DNA from: Dehalococcoidia bacterium UBA5629
Lineage (GTDB): Bacteria; Chloroflexota; Dehalococcoidia; GIF9; UBA5629
Length of the DNA stretch: 6,434 nucleotides
Reading direction: 5' to 3'
Assembly: GCA_002421445.1 (NCBI GenBank)
Contig: DIKB01000015.1
Coordinates: 3,926-10,359 of the forward strand
Positions 1-5,999 of the stretch are shown piece after piece. Every line of letters starts with the position of its first letter. Position 1 is the stretch's first letter. The notes under the pieces are model-generated. The model saw nothing but the letters and a program-made list of their open reading frames with translations. It was not told where the DNA came from and did no database searches. A program made the position numbers and the translations under genes.

Positions 1-2312
1 CCGGTGCCGAGATCGACGGCGGCATCGAGCCCTGCATACGCCGATGAGTAGCGGATGTACGGAGTCGCCGGGCCTCCCCAGAGCGATGGCTCGGTAAAAT
101 AACAACTGTAATTGCGTGAGATAGCAATGGACGTCACCGAACTTGCCCACGGCGGGCCGCCCCACCATGCCTGCCACTGCTGATCGCTATCGCCATAGAT
201 CGACCAGGCATACATCCCGCCATCATTAATGGCAATGATAGTGCCACCGCTTCTGAAGCCGGATACGGCAGCCACCAGCGTGTTGCCCGTCGTGGGCAAA
301 CTCCTGCCGATTTCAGTAAATGTCACACCCCCATCGAGCGAATATGCTACATCGAGACCGGATACGCCGGTTCCTCCAACAAGAATCGTGCCTTTATGGT
401 TATCGGGCGTCATGCCAGTATATGCTGTGGCAATACTGTAGCCGGAGTGTAGCCCGCTGGTCACAGGAGAAGATCGCAGCCAGCCAGCACCGGTAAAGGT
501 TAATTTTTGCACCTTACCAGCTGCGCTGAGAATATAAAGCGTCGAGCCATCTTCAGCAGCCATGTCCTGAATTGCAAACGACGGTGAAATCGGCTCCCAG
601 TAATCGCCGGAGTTAGCAGACCAGTACACAGACTGCGTCCCGCGAGCTGCCCAGAATACGATGCTGCCATCGGGCTTATCACCGGGGAGAGCCAATATCA
701 CCTGATCCGTTTGTCCGCCCGTACATAATGCCTGAGTCGTTGGTCTGCACAGTATCCGCTCCCACACCAGTCCCGTCGGATAGTTGCGGCTGCGCCAGAC
801 GCTGTCGAACCCGGAGCAGTTTGTACCCTCGTTAACCGAAGCGAGATACATCGTGGAACCATCGGGCGACGGAGCCAGATCGTACAAACGCGATATCCTG
901 GTATCAATGAGGGAGAGTTGGTTCCATGTCTGCCCGCTATTACGGCTGATGGAAAACGCCGATTCATCGAGGTCCTCACCTGTCAAAAACGACGCCGCCC
1001 AGCCGATGCCGGAAACGAGAGGAGCGCTGCTTGCCGTGCCGCAGTAGGCGGTTTCAGCATCCGGCGACCATGCCACCTGCGCATTTCCATAACCTGATCC
1101 TGTACAGGTATCAGAGCCAGCAGCGCCTGTCGGTGGTTTCTTCGATCCATACCAGCAGGTATCGGGACATGTCATTGCAGCATCGGTAAACCATGTCATC
1201 ACGGAAGCGGTGCACACCTGCCCCAGCGCCTCACCGGCAAGCAGCTTCCCACGCGCATAGGTACCGTGATACGCGATACTGGATATCCTCCTGGTATCAG
1301 TGGCATGGAGCACCCAGGATGCTATGGTATCATCAAAGCGGTAAATACCGGCGTTCGCCACCGGCGCATCAGTGCTCACATAGCAGCGTCTCTGACTGAT
1401 CGCCTGACCGGAGTAATCGGACGGCAGTTCAAGATCAGCGCCGATGATCTGTCCGGCCTTCGGCGATGTTCCCGCCCCGCCGGTGGTCACCTCCGGTGGT
1501 GTGCCACCGTAAACCAGTGTCCAGTTCGTCTTGTTCGTAACCGCATCATAGACGCCGCCGTTGATAAATGTCCCCGCTGTAGTAGCATAGACAACGACAA
1601 ACGTTGCATCACTGGCATACGCCGGTGAAAACTTCACCCCCAGAACGTCACCATTCAATGCCTGCAACGTCCAGCCGCTGTACCGCGAGGTGTTAAAAAT
1701 AAGCACATCACCACCGCCGGCCCCACTCCTCGTGCCGATAGCGATGAAACGGCCGCCGGCATCCGGCGACACATCGATACAGCTTATATCAGTGGAGACC
1801 GTGCAGCCCGTATTATTCCAGACCGTACCGCCATCCGTAGATATCCAGACATTTCGCGGATGAGTGCTGGTAGCGTTATTCGCCACCACCGCAATATAAT
1901 TGACATCATTTTTTGCTATTGCGATATCCCAGATATGAAAATTGGCTCTCTCCGCCACGCTCATTTTTCCGTAGAGATTAACACTGATAAGATCGCTCCA
2001 GGAGATACCGCCGTCAACCGATTTATATAACGCACGGGTACCGTCAGCATTATTTGCATTGGGGATATCTACAGCGTAAAAAGTCTTCCCGTCGGCACCG
2101 ATCGCTATCCTGTTGACCTCGGACGGCGATACCAGGTCGTGCTTCAGCACAACTGATCCCGGTGTATCGCTGCGCACCCACTTTAACGTAGCGGAATCGA
2201 AATCAACAGCATCTGCCATAACTGCATCCGGCTGCGAAACGGGCAATACTATGGCCACGATCATGATGATGGCAACGATTGCCATCGCATAATGTTTAAC
2301 CTGTTTAGCCAT
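1..2312 (-). CDS. Large secreted BNR/Asp-box repeat protein (C-terminus outside the window)
   Basis: An open frame of 770 codons runs from ATG 2312 to the window edge without a stop, so the gene is partial at its 3' end. AGGAG at 2319-2323 sits 6 nt before the ATG. Residues 1-33 look like a signal peptide: a basic start (MAKQVKHYAM), a hydrophobic core at about 10-23, and a likely cleavage after VMA at 31-33. At least five Asp-box-like motifs (S-x-D/N-x-G-x-x-W/F) are visible near residues 98-105, 158-165, 456-463, 565-572 and 658-665, mixed with 'SPDxxxxxY'-type strands. This pattern is typical of beta-propeller (sialidase/photosystem-stability-like) folds. Such proteins are abundant on the surface of Chloroflexota, but no catalytic residues can be assigned, so an enzyme activity is not claimed. 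A cysteine-rich stretch (C367, C382, C386, C403, C424) is unusual. It lies 128 bp downstream of the btuF-like gene on the same strand, with no intrinsic terminator between them, so co-transcription is possible. Confidence 0.85.
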   Translation of the reverse strand, partial: MAKQVKHYAMAIVAIIMIVAIVLPVSQPDAVMADAVDFDSATLKWVRSDTPGSVVLKHDLVSPSEVNRIAIGADGKTFYAVDIPNANNADGTRALYKSVDGGISWSDLISVNLYGKMSVAERANFHIWDIAIAKNDVNYIAVVANNATSTHPRNVWISTDGGTVWNNTGCTVSTDISCIDVSPDAGGRFIAIGTRSGAGGGDVLIFNTSRYSGWTLQALNGDVLGVKFSPAYASDATFVVVYATTAGTFINGGVYDAVTNKTNWTLVYGGTPPEVTTGGAGTSPKAGQIIGADLELPSDYSGQAISQRRCYVSTDAPVANAGIYRFDDTIASWVLHATDTRRISSIAYHGTYARGKLLAGEALGQVCTASVMTWFTDAAMTCPDTCWYGSKKPPTGAAGSDTCTGSGYGNAQVAWSPDAETAYCGTASSAPLVSGIGWAASFLTGEDLDESAFSISRNSGQTWNQLSLIDTRISRLYDLAPSPDGSTMYLASVNEGTNCSGFDSVWRSRNYPTGLVWERILCRPTTQALCTGGQTDQVILALPGDKPDGSIVFWAARGTQSVYWSANSGDYWEPISPSFAIQDMAAEDGSTLYILSAAGKVQKLTFTGAGWLRSSPVTSGLHSGYSIATAYTGMTPDNHKGTILVGGTGVSGLDVAYSLDGGVTFTEIGRSLPTTGNTLVAAVSGFRSGGTIIAINDGGMYAWSIYGDSDQQWQAWWGGPPWASSVTSIAISRNYSCYFTEPSLWGGPATPYIRYSSAYAGLDAAVDLGT

Positions 2313-2380
2313 CTGTATCTCCTGAAAACGCTAACAATGTGACACTTTTTCTAACCTCATATCAATAAACTATTATTCCG

Positions 2381-2440
2381 AACCGTTCGCCGAGTACCTC
2401 ACCGCAGGTGAAGTGTATCGAGGCGATAGTCTACCTGTCA
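2381..2440. repeat. Hairpin repeat copy A (constant arms, variable inner stem)
   Basis: The left arm CGTTCGCCGAGTA (2384-2396) and right arm TATCGAGGCGA (2416-2426) are identical to those of the copy at 5711-5770. TCGCC (2387-2391) can pair with GGCGA (2422-2426). Inside is a second stem, TCACC/GGTGA, with a GCA loop (2399-2411) whose sequence differs from the other copies. The homology continues loosely to TGTCA at 2440, immediately after the btuF stop codon. No T-tract follows the hairpin on the minus strand, so it does not look like an intrinsic terminator, though it might stabilise the 3' end of the btuF message. Confidence 0.7.
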
Positions 2441-3475
2441 TCATTTCAATGCTCCGAATATCTCAGGGTGAATCATACGAGAAATCTCCTCCACCCCATC
2501 AATCACCCTGGGACCGGCACGTTCGATCAAATTGGAATCGCTCATCTTATATACGCGATTATTGATAATCGCCTTCACAGACTTCAATCTGGACTCCGAT
2601 CTCACCGAATCGTATATCGTACCGATCGATTGAGCCATACCGCTGATGATAATAACCCCGGGATCACGTGTAACCACCGATTCCAGCGATACCTGGCGTG
2701 ATTTTTCAAAGTCACTGCTGAAGATATTCACGCCGCCAGCGGCGGAGATCATATCATCGCAATAGGTATTCCCACCCATCGTCCAGATCGGGTTAAACCA
2801 GATAATGTAAAGAACTTTAAGGCGTTGTGAGGAACTGAGAGCATCCGTTTTCGCGTGTATTGCTTTAAGCCTTGCGGTTAAACCTCCAACCAGCTCAGCA
2901 GCCTTATTTGCTTTCCCGCATATCGCGCCAAGACGTGTAATTTCATTTAGAATGCGATCAATAGAGGTAGCTGAATGAATAATGACCGTAAACCCGAGAT
3001 TTTCCAGTGCAGGCAATACCGTCTTCTCATGAATCGCATCGGCAACAATCAGGTCAGGCTGCATGAAGACGAGTTTTTCCATATCAGGTGTTGTATATCC
3101 GGCAACCTTCGGTTTCTGCACGGCTTCAGGGGGATAATCACAATAATCGGTAACGCCGGCGATACTGTCGCCAAGACCAAGTGCAAACAGCATTTCCGTG
3201 TTGCTCGGAGCCAGTGAAACAATGCGCTGGGGCAGCTTGGTGATCGTCACCTTCCTGCCGATATCATCGATAACCGTCATTGGATACACAGGAGTTTTCT
3301 CCGGTGTTACAGTAGCCGTCGGTTTCTCGGGAGTAGCAGGTACTACCGTTGCCGTTGACGGGGGCACGGATGATAAAGGCGGGGTTACCGTGGCCGGCGG
3401 CTGACAGCCGGTTATCAGTGCTATACAAAGTACAAAAAGAGCGGACAAATATATACGTTGATACTTTTGTTTCAT
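2441..3475 (-). CDS. btuF: Cobalamin-type ABC transporter substrate-binding lipoprotein (BtuF/FepB family)
   Basis: The 344-residue product has a lipoprotein signal: basic MKQKYQR, a hydrophobic core, and lipobox ITGC with the lipidated cysteine at position 24. A Thr/Pro-rich linker follows (about 25-65). The rest matches the helical-backbone metal receptor fold (Peripla_BP_2), including 'LPQRIVSLAPSNTEMLFALG' (81-100), 'VTDYCDYP' (108-115) and 'IWTMGGNTYCDDMISAAGG' (230-248). Proteins of this family deliver cobalamin, haem or ferric siderophores to an ABC permease at the outer face of the membrane. The cobalamin riboswitch directly upstream makes vitamin B12 or another corrinoid the best substrate guess. 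TAAGGAG (3484-3490) lies 8 nt before ATG 3475. No permease (BtuC) or ATPase (BtuD) gene is seen in the window: upstream lies the unrelated RHH gene and downstream the Asp-box gene. The protein must therefore use a permease encoded elsewhere, or one beyond the left edge. The fold is certain; the substrate is inferred from the riboswitch. Confidence 0.9.
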   Translation of the reverse strand: MKQKYQRIYLSALFVLCIALITGCQPPATVTPPLSSVPPSTATVVPATPEKPTATVTPEKTPVYPMTVIDDIGRKVTITKLPQRIVSLAPSNTEMLFALGLGDSIAGVTDYCDYPPEAVQKPKVAGYTTPDMEKLVFMQPDLIVADAIHEKTVLPALENLGFTVIIHSATSIDRILNEITRLGAICGKANKAAELVGGLTARLKAIHAKTDALSSSQRLKVLYIIWFNPIWTMGGNTYCDDMISAAGGVNIFSSDFEKSRQVSLESVVTRDPGVIIISGMAQSIGTIYDSVRSESRLKSVKAIINNRVYKMSDSNLIERAGPRVIDGVEEISRMIHPEIFGALK

Positions 3476-3520
3476 CTTTCCTTCTCCTTAGTAAAACTGG
3501 CTCCTTGCTAAAATAGGGAT

Positions 3521-3556
3521 AAAAAAATCCCTCTGCTCTGTGAACAGGGGGATTTC
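3521..3556 (-). terminator. Second intrinsic terminator of the btuF leader (T2)
   Basis: Read on the minus strand, AAATCCC (3555-3549) pairs with GGGATTT, and CTGTTC pairs with GAGCAG around an ACA loop. One C/A mismatch separates the two stems, and a run of T follows (to 3521). It stands 46 nt before the btuF start, so read-through is needed for btuF expression. Confidence 0.8.
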
Positions 3557-3566
3557 ATGCTCTAAC

Positions 3567-3599
3567 AAAAAATCCCACCTCCTTGCTCCGCGGAGGCAG
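3567..3599 (-). terminator. First intrinsic terminator of the btuF leader (T1)
   Basis: Minus-strand CTGCCTCC pairs with GGAGGTGG (five GC/AU pairs in CCTCC/GGAGG, extended by wobble and GC pairs) around a loop of about 8 nt. GA and six T residues follow (3572-3567). It comes directly after the riboswitch aptamer and is the natural B12-responsive terminator. Confidence 0.75.
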
Positions 3600-3604
3600 T
3601 ATGA

Positions 3605-3709
3605 TTGATTCAGGGCTGGCGTTCTGACTTTCACAGCAGGCGGTACTGTACCGGTATCTCGCCGGTTTGCGCTCCAATTAAGCCCCGTGTTGCCACGGGA
3701 CACCCTTGT
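3605..3709 (-). promoter_or_regulatory. Cobalamin riboswitch aptamer upstream of btuF
   Basis: Read on the minus strand, the leader shows the conserved blocks of the cobalamin riboswitch in order. They are AGGGTG at the 5' end (P1 side), GGGGCTTAATTGG, the hairpin ACCGG-CGAGAT-ACCGG (3666-3651), the conserved TACCGCC-TGCTGTGA (about 3644-3631), and the 3' box AAGTCAGAACGCCAGCCCTGA (3630-3610). AGGG near the 5' end can pair with CCCT near the 3' end to close the element. The part between CTGTGA and GTCAG is reduced to two bases, so the optional P7-P11 arm is absent and this is a compact form. Corrinoid binding should favour termination at T1 and T2 and reduce btuF expression. Subclass and ligand preference (adenosyl, methyl or hydroxo form) cannot be told by eye. 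A minus-strand reading frame across this region is not considered a gene. Confidence 0.85.
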
Positions 3710-3732
3710 TTACCATATTCAATTGTTTTTTC

Positions 3733-3761
3733 ACTTTATCATGAAGACAATAGGCTGTCAA
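3733..3761 (-). promoter_or_regulatory. Sigma-70-type promoter of the riboswitch-btuF unit
   Basis: On the minus strand TTGACA (3761-3756) is separated by exactly 17 bp from TAAAGT (3738-3733). Transcription should start near 3726, about 17 nt before the riboswitch aptamer begins. The -35 box is a perfect consensus and the -10 matches at four of six positions. Confidence 0.7.
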
Positions 3762-3774
3762 CTGCCCATACCGG

Positions 3775-4095
3775 CTAGAACAACTTCCTCGCTACACCAT
3801 AAGATACAATCGAGGCAAGATTTGCCACCTTTTGCTCAAGCGCATCGATCCGCGATATCACAGTTTTATCTGTTCTCAAACCGTTAAGAATAAGATTCCT
3901 GGCATAGGTCGTGGGACCGAGGCTCGCTGATTCCGCAGCATCTCTAAGCTGTTGCAGCTCATCCTCGCTGAGCCGTATAGCCAGATATGAAGAACGCCGT
4001 TGCGCTTTACCTTTCACCGCCGTGCCGGTCGTCCTCTGAGATTGACTGCTAGCCTGCCGTTTAACACCTTTTTCTTTTCTTCCTGCCATAACCAT
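3775..4095 (-). CDS. Small ribbon-helix-helix DNA-binding protein (MobC/CopG-like), possible repressor
   Basis: The product has 106 residues. Residues 1-34 are basic and rich in Lys, Arg, Ser and Gln, and probably disordered. Residues 36-70 read as a ribbon-helix-helix: strand 'SYLAIRLS', helix 'EDELQQLRDAAESASL', turn 'GPTT', helix 'YARNLILNGL'. The C-terminal part (about 78-95, 'ISRIDALEQKVANLASIV') looks like a short coiled coil. The fold resembles MobC-type relaxosome accessory proteins as well as CopG-type repressors. No relaxase or origin of transfer is visible, so a transcriptional role is more likely here. ATG 4095 gives MVMAGRK; ATG 4089 is an alternative with GGGGG (4096-4100) 6 nt upstream. 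The gene follows the DHA2 transporter by 66 bp, and that gap contains a copy of the 16-bp palindrome also found before the transporter. Autoregulation plus control of the pump is therefore an attractive inference. Confidence 0.8.
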   Translation of the reverse strand: MVMAGRKEKGVKRQASSQSQRTTGTAVKGKAQRRSSYLAIRLSEDELQQLRDAAESASLGPTTYARNLILNGLRTDKTVISRIDALEQKVANLASIVSYGVARKLF

Positions 4096-4120
4096 CCCCC
4101 ATCATTGTTCTTCAACGACA

Positions 4121-4139
4121 ATCATATCACAATGTGATT
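4121..4139 (-). promoter_or_regulatory. Palindromic operator, site 1, overlapping a -10-like box before the RHH gene
   Basis: The 13-bp palindrome ATCACA-A-TGTGAT lies at 4126-4138. It sits inside a 16-bp block (4124-4139) whose reverse complement is identical to 5641-5656. On the minus strand TATGAT (4126-4121, one mismatch from the -10 consensus) overlaps its end by one base, and ATG 4095 is 30 nt further on. A protein bound here would block the promoter. No good -35 is seen. Confidence 0.65.
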
Positions 4140-4161
4140 GATACAGGAAGACATCATGTAC

Positions 4162-5610
4162 TCACCGTGTATTGCCACGGCGAAGGGATGCGATGATACC
4201 GCCGGCACAGAGCACCGCAAAAATGATAAATGCCATTTTGTAGCTGTCCATGAAAGCCACGGAAGTATCCGCCGTGATCTGTACTCTCCCGATAAACAAT
4301 GCAAACAGTAATGTGACTATTCCCAGGCTCATCATCTGCCCGATAAGCCGCATCGTTGCCACTGTCGCTGAAGCTACCCCATAAAATTTTCTCTCCACAG
4401 ATCTCATAATTGCATTGGTATTCGGAGATGAGAACAGTGCAAATCCGGTGCCCAGAATCATCAGGTTTATAATTATGTAAACAAGACTGGTGTCCCTGCT
4501 CACAAATATAAGCATGATAAGGCTGATGGTTGTCAACGTCATCCCCAGAGAAGCAACCACCCGCGGTTCAATCCTGTCAGAAATTTTTCCGGCGAAAGGT
4601 GATAACACAGCCTGTAAAAATGGCTGGGAAACCATAATCAGACCTGCTGCAGATGGTCCCAATCCCTGTACGTATTGTAAATAAAGGCTCAATAGCAACC
4701 CCACGCCAGTTGTTGCACTGTAGTTAACCAGTGCCGCCAGGCTGGAGAGTAAAAAAACGGTATTGTTTCGGAAAAGATTTACGTTCAATACGGGGTTCTT
4801 CGTCCTCAGTTCACAATGGACAAATAATACTAAACCTGCCAGGCCGGCAAAAATAAACGCTGCTCCTGTCCATGACGGCAACAAGGTTAAACCATATATC
4901 AAGATTGCCAGTGCGAGCCCATAAAGAACTGACCCGATACCATCGAATCGTTCTCCCCGTGACTCGGCCCATTCACCTTTCAACTTCCACAGCGCCATAA
5001 CGATAACAACACATCCCAACAGCGCATTAACCGCAAAGATGCTTCGCCATCCAAAGTATTGTGTCAGCAATCCTCCCAGAACAGGTCCCAGGGAAAGCCC
5101 GATGTACACCGCAGCAACATTGATACCCAGCGCACTCCCCCTCTCGTGAGCGGGAAAAACCGAGGCGAGAATTGCCACAGCAGTAGAGAATATCATCGCC
5201 GCCCCGATCCCCTGCAAACCTCTAAAGATAATGAGGAATAAACCGGAGGGAGCCAGCGCAGAAAGCACCGATGTAATAAAATAAAGTATCAAACCACCCA
5301 AAAATACTTTCTTTCTACCATAAATATCACCGAGCCGGCCGAAAATGACAGCAAAGATTGCTGCAGCCAGGATGTAGATGGTAACCATCCACCCCAGAGC
5401 TACCGCATCTAGCGAAAAATCTTTGTCAATTGAGGGCAATGCAATATTGACCGATGATCCCATGAATGCAGGCAGAAACGATGCGATAGTTGTTACTGTT
5501 AAAACTGCTGATTTACTCGTGGTGTTCTGCTGTTGAATAGACATGAGGGGCATTATACTACGGGCAACCGAATAGCCGCACCTCTGCCCTGCCATCATGA
5601 AACATAGCAT
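4162..5610 (-). CDS. DHA2-family MFS multidrug/proton antiporter (EmrB/QacA type, 14 TM)
   Basis: The product is an integral inner-membrane exporter of 482 residues from ATG 5610, expected to use the proton gradient to expel a hydrophobic compound. The MFS motif A is clear as GRLGDIYGRKK (91-101), with a degenerate second copy GKISDRIEPR (341-350). The antiporter motif C is GLSLGPVLGG (171-180) in TM5. Hydrophobic stretches fit 14 segments, with the central pair characteristic of DHA2 near 223-266. In TM1 the usual acidic residue of the family motif (LDxTIVNxALP) is missing: the sequence reads MGSSVNIALP (50-59). Start choice: 5610 is preceded by GAGGTGG and lies downstream of an operator and a TATAGT box. 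ATG 5544 (MSIQQQN, 460 residues) is a reasonable alternative by homology but has no Shine-Dalgarno. An upstream GTG at 5685 would place coding sequence across the operator and a repeat and is rejected. The substrate cannot be named. Confidence 0.9.
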   Translation of the reverse strand: MLCFMMAGQRCGYSVARSIMPLMSIQQQNTTSKSAVLTVTTIASFLPAFMGSSVNIALPSIDKDFSLDAVALGWMVTIYILAAAIFAVIFGRLGDIYGRKKVFLGGLILYFITSVLSALAPSGLFLIIFRGLQGIGAAMIFSTAVAILASVFPAHERGSALGINVAAVYIGLSLGPVLGGLLTQYFGWRSIFAVNALLGCVVIVMALWKLKGEWAESRGERFDGIGSVLYGLALAILIYGLTLLPSWTGAAFIFAGLAGLVLFVHCELRTKNPVLNVNLFRNNTVFLLSSLAALVNYSATTGVGLLLSLYLQYVQGLGPSAAGLIMVSQPFLQAVLSPFAGKISDRIEPRVVASLGMTLTTISLIMLIFVSRDTSLVYIIINLMILGTGFALFSSPNTNAIMRSVERKFYGVASATVATMRLIGQMMSLGIVTLLFALFIGRVQITADTSVAFMDSYKMAFIIFAVLCAGGIIASLRRGNTR

Positions 5611-5612
5611 AT

Positions 5613-5619
5613 CCACCTC
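5613..5619 (-). promoter_or_regulatory. Shine-Dalgarno favouring the transporter start at 5610
   Basis: Minus-strand GAGGTGG ends 2 nt before ATG 5610, leaving 5 nt between GAGG and the ATG. The competing start at 5544 is preceded by TATAATGCCCCTC, which has no purine-rich ribosome-binding site. This is the main reason for choosing 5610. Confidence 0.5.
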
Positions 5620-5634
5620 ATCCCCCGTCACTAA

Positions 5635-5656
5635 ACTATAAATCACATTGTGATAT
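5635..5656 (-). promoter_or_regulatory. Palindromic operator, site 2, and -10 box of the transporter promoter
   Basis: AATCACATTGTGATAT (5641-5656) contains the perfect 6+1+6 palindrome ATCACA-T-TGTGAT (5642-5654), the same site as upstream of the RHH gene but in opposite orientation. On the minus strand TATAGT (5640-5635) starts one base after the palindrome, and ATG 5610 follows 31 nt after the palindrome. The position between -35 and -10 is that of a classical repressor site. The -35 itself is poor. Confidence 0.65.
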
Positions 5657-5663
5657 CTACCTG

Positions 5664-5704
5664 TGCACTGAGCGTAGCGGTACACTGAGCGAAGTCGGAG
5701 TGTA
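5664..5704. repeat. Two tandem CACTGAGCG(A/T)AG repeat units
   Basis: TGCACTGAGCGTAGCGG (5664-5680) is followed directly by TACACTGAGCGAAGTCGG (5681-5698), and the second unit is closed by AGTGTA (5699-5704), which pairs with TACACT (5681-5686). This is the type of short dispersed palindromic intergenic repeat that is common in some Chloroflexota draft genomes (from memory). It is noncoding, lying upstream of the operator of the transporter gene. Confidence 0.6.
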
Positions 5705-5710
5705 ATCCCT

Positions 5711-5767
5711 CGTTCGCCGAGTAGCTGCCTTGCAGTATATCGAGGCGAAATAGTCGTAGTCTGTTGT
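5711..5767. repeat. Hairpin repeat copy B (constant arms, variable inner stem)
   Basis: CGTTCGCCGAGTA (5711-5723) and TATCGAGGCGA (5738-5748) are identical to the arms of copy A. TTCGCC (5713-5718) pairs with GGCGAA (5744-5749). The inner stem is CTGC/GCAG with a CTT loop (5725-5735), different from copy A in sequence but equally able to fold. The tail AATAGTCGTAGTCTGTTGTC resembles the tail of copy A with small gaps. Confidence 0.7.
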
Positions 5768-5790
5768 CACCTTGAGCGAAGCCGAAAGGT
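5768..5790. repeat. Third GAGCGAAG palindromic unit
   Basis: ACCTT (5769-5773) and AAGGT (5786-5790) form a short stem around GAGCGAAGCCGA, related to the units at 5664-5704. It abuts hairpin repeat copy B without a gap, so the two repeat families are nested or were inserted next to each other. Confidence 0.55.
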
Positions 5791-5999
5791 CTCCTGTCTC
5801 TTCATCAGACTGGCCTCATATTTATATCGCGATATTTTGCATCAAGCTCAAAATTATATACAACCGTTCGCCGAGTAACTGCATGTTATTATGCAGAGCA
5901 TGAATTACTTCCCACAAACAGAGATTCGTTGTTGTGCAGGCGTAGACCAAATGAGAAGTATTTAGTGCTCCCCGTAATAGTGCAATTTTAGGAGGAAAC
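5791..5999. other. Gene-free spacer with small palindromes
   Basis: I see no convincing coding sequence here. A minus-strand frame at 5822-6085 crosses the repeat copy and the small plus-strand gene and has no family resemblance. The spacer contains a perfect 12-bp palindrome ATATCGCGATAT (5824-5835) and hairpin repeat copy C. At its end lies AGGAGG (5990-5995), the ribosome-binding site of the small RHH gene. No clear promoter for that gene could be found. Confidence 0.5.
5862..5896. repeat. Hairpin repeat copy C (left arm plus inner stem only)
   Basis: AACCGTTCGCCGAGTA (5862-5877) is identical over 16 bp to copy A (2381-2396). An inner stem CTGCAT/ATGCAG with a GTTATT loop (5879-5896) follows, again different in sequence from the other copies. 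The right arm TATCGAGGCGA is not present, so this copy is truncated or diverged. Confidence 0.6.

Noticed and set aside
784..1628. Plus-strand frames of 68 to 120 codons opposite the Asp-box gene
   Set aside because: They are antisense to a long, well-supported coding sequence and show no motif or ribosome-binding site.
2334..2342. ACAATGTGA before the Asp-box gene, matching nine bases of the operator
   Set aside because: Only part of the palindrome is present and the symmetric half is missing; a 9-base match somewhere in the window is not surprising by chance.
2381..2440. Hairpin after btuF as an intrinsic terminator
   Set aside because: No T-tract follows it on the minus strand, and the same hairpin occurs elsewhere as a dispersed repeat.
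3488..3703. 71-codon minus-strand frame
   Set aside because: It lies exactly over the riboswitch and its terminators, with no family resemblance; the sequence conservation there is explained by the RNA.
3775..4095. MobC relaxosome protein as evidence for a plasmid or conjugative element
   Set aside because: No relaxase, origin of transfer or replication gene is visible; the fold alone does not separate MobC from other RHH regulators.
5549..5556. TATAAT on the minus strand just before ATG 5544, suggesting a leaderless transporter mRNA
   Set aside because: No -35 box at a suitable distance, and the operator-linked TATAGT further upstream is a better candidate.
5544..5685. Upstream extension of the transporter to GTG 5685
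   Set aside because: The added 25 residues would be encoded by the repeat unit and the palindromic operator, and they do not resemble an MFS N-terminus; 5610 has a Shine-Dalgarno and sits downstream of the -10 box.
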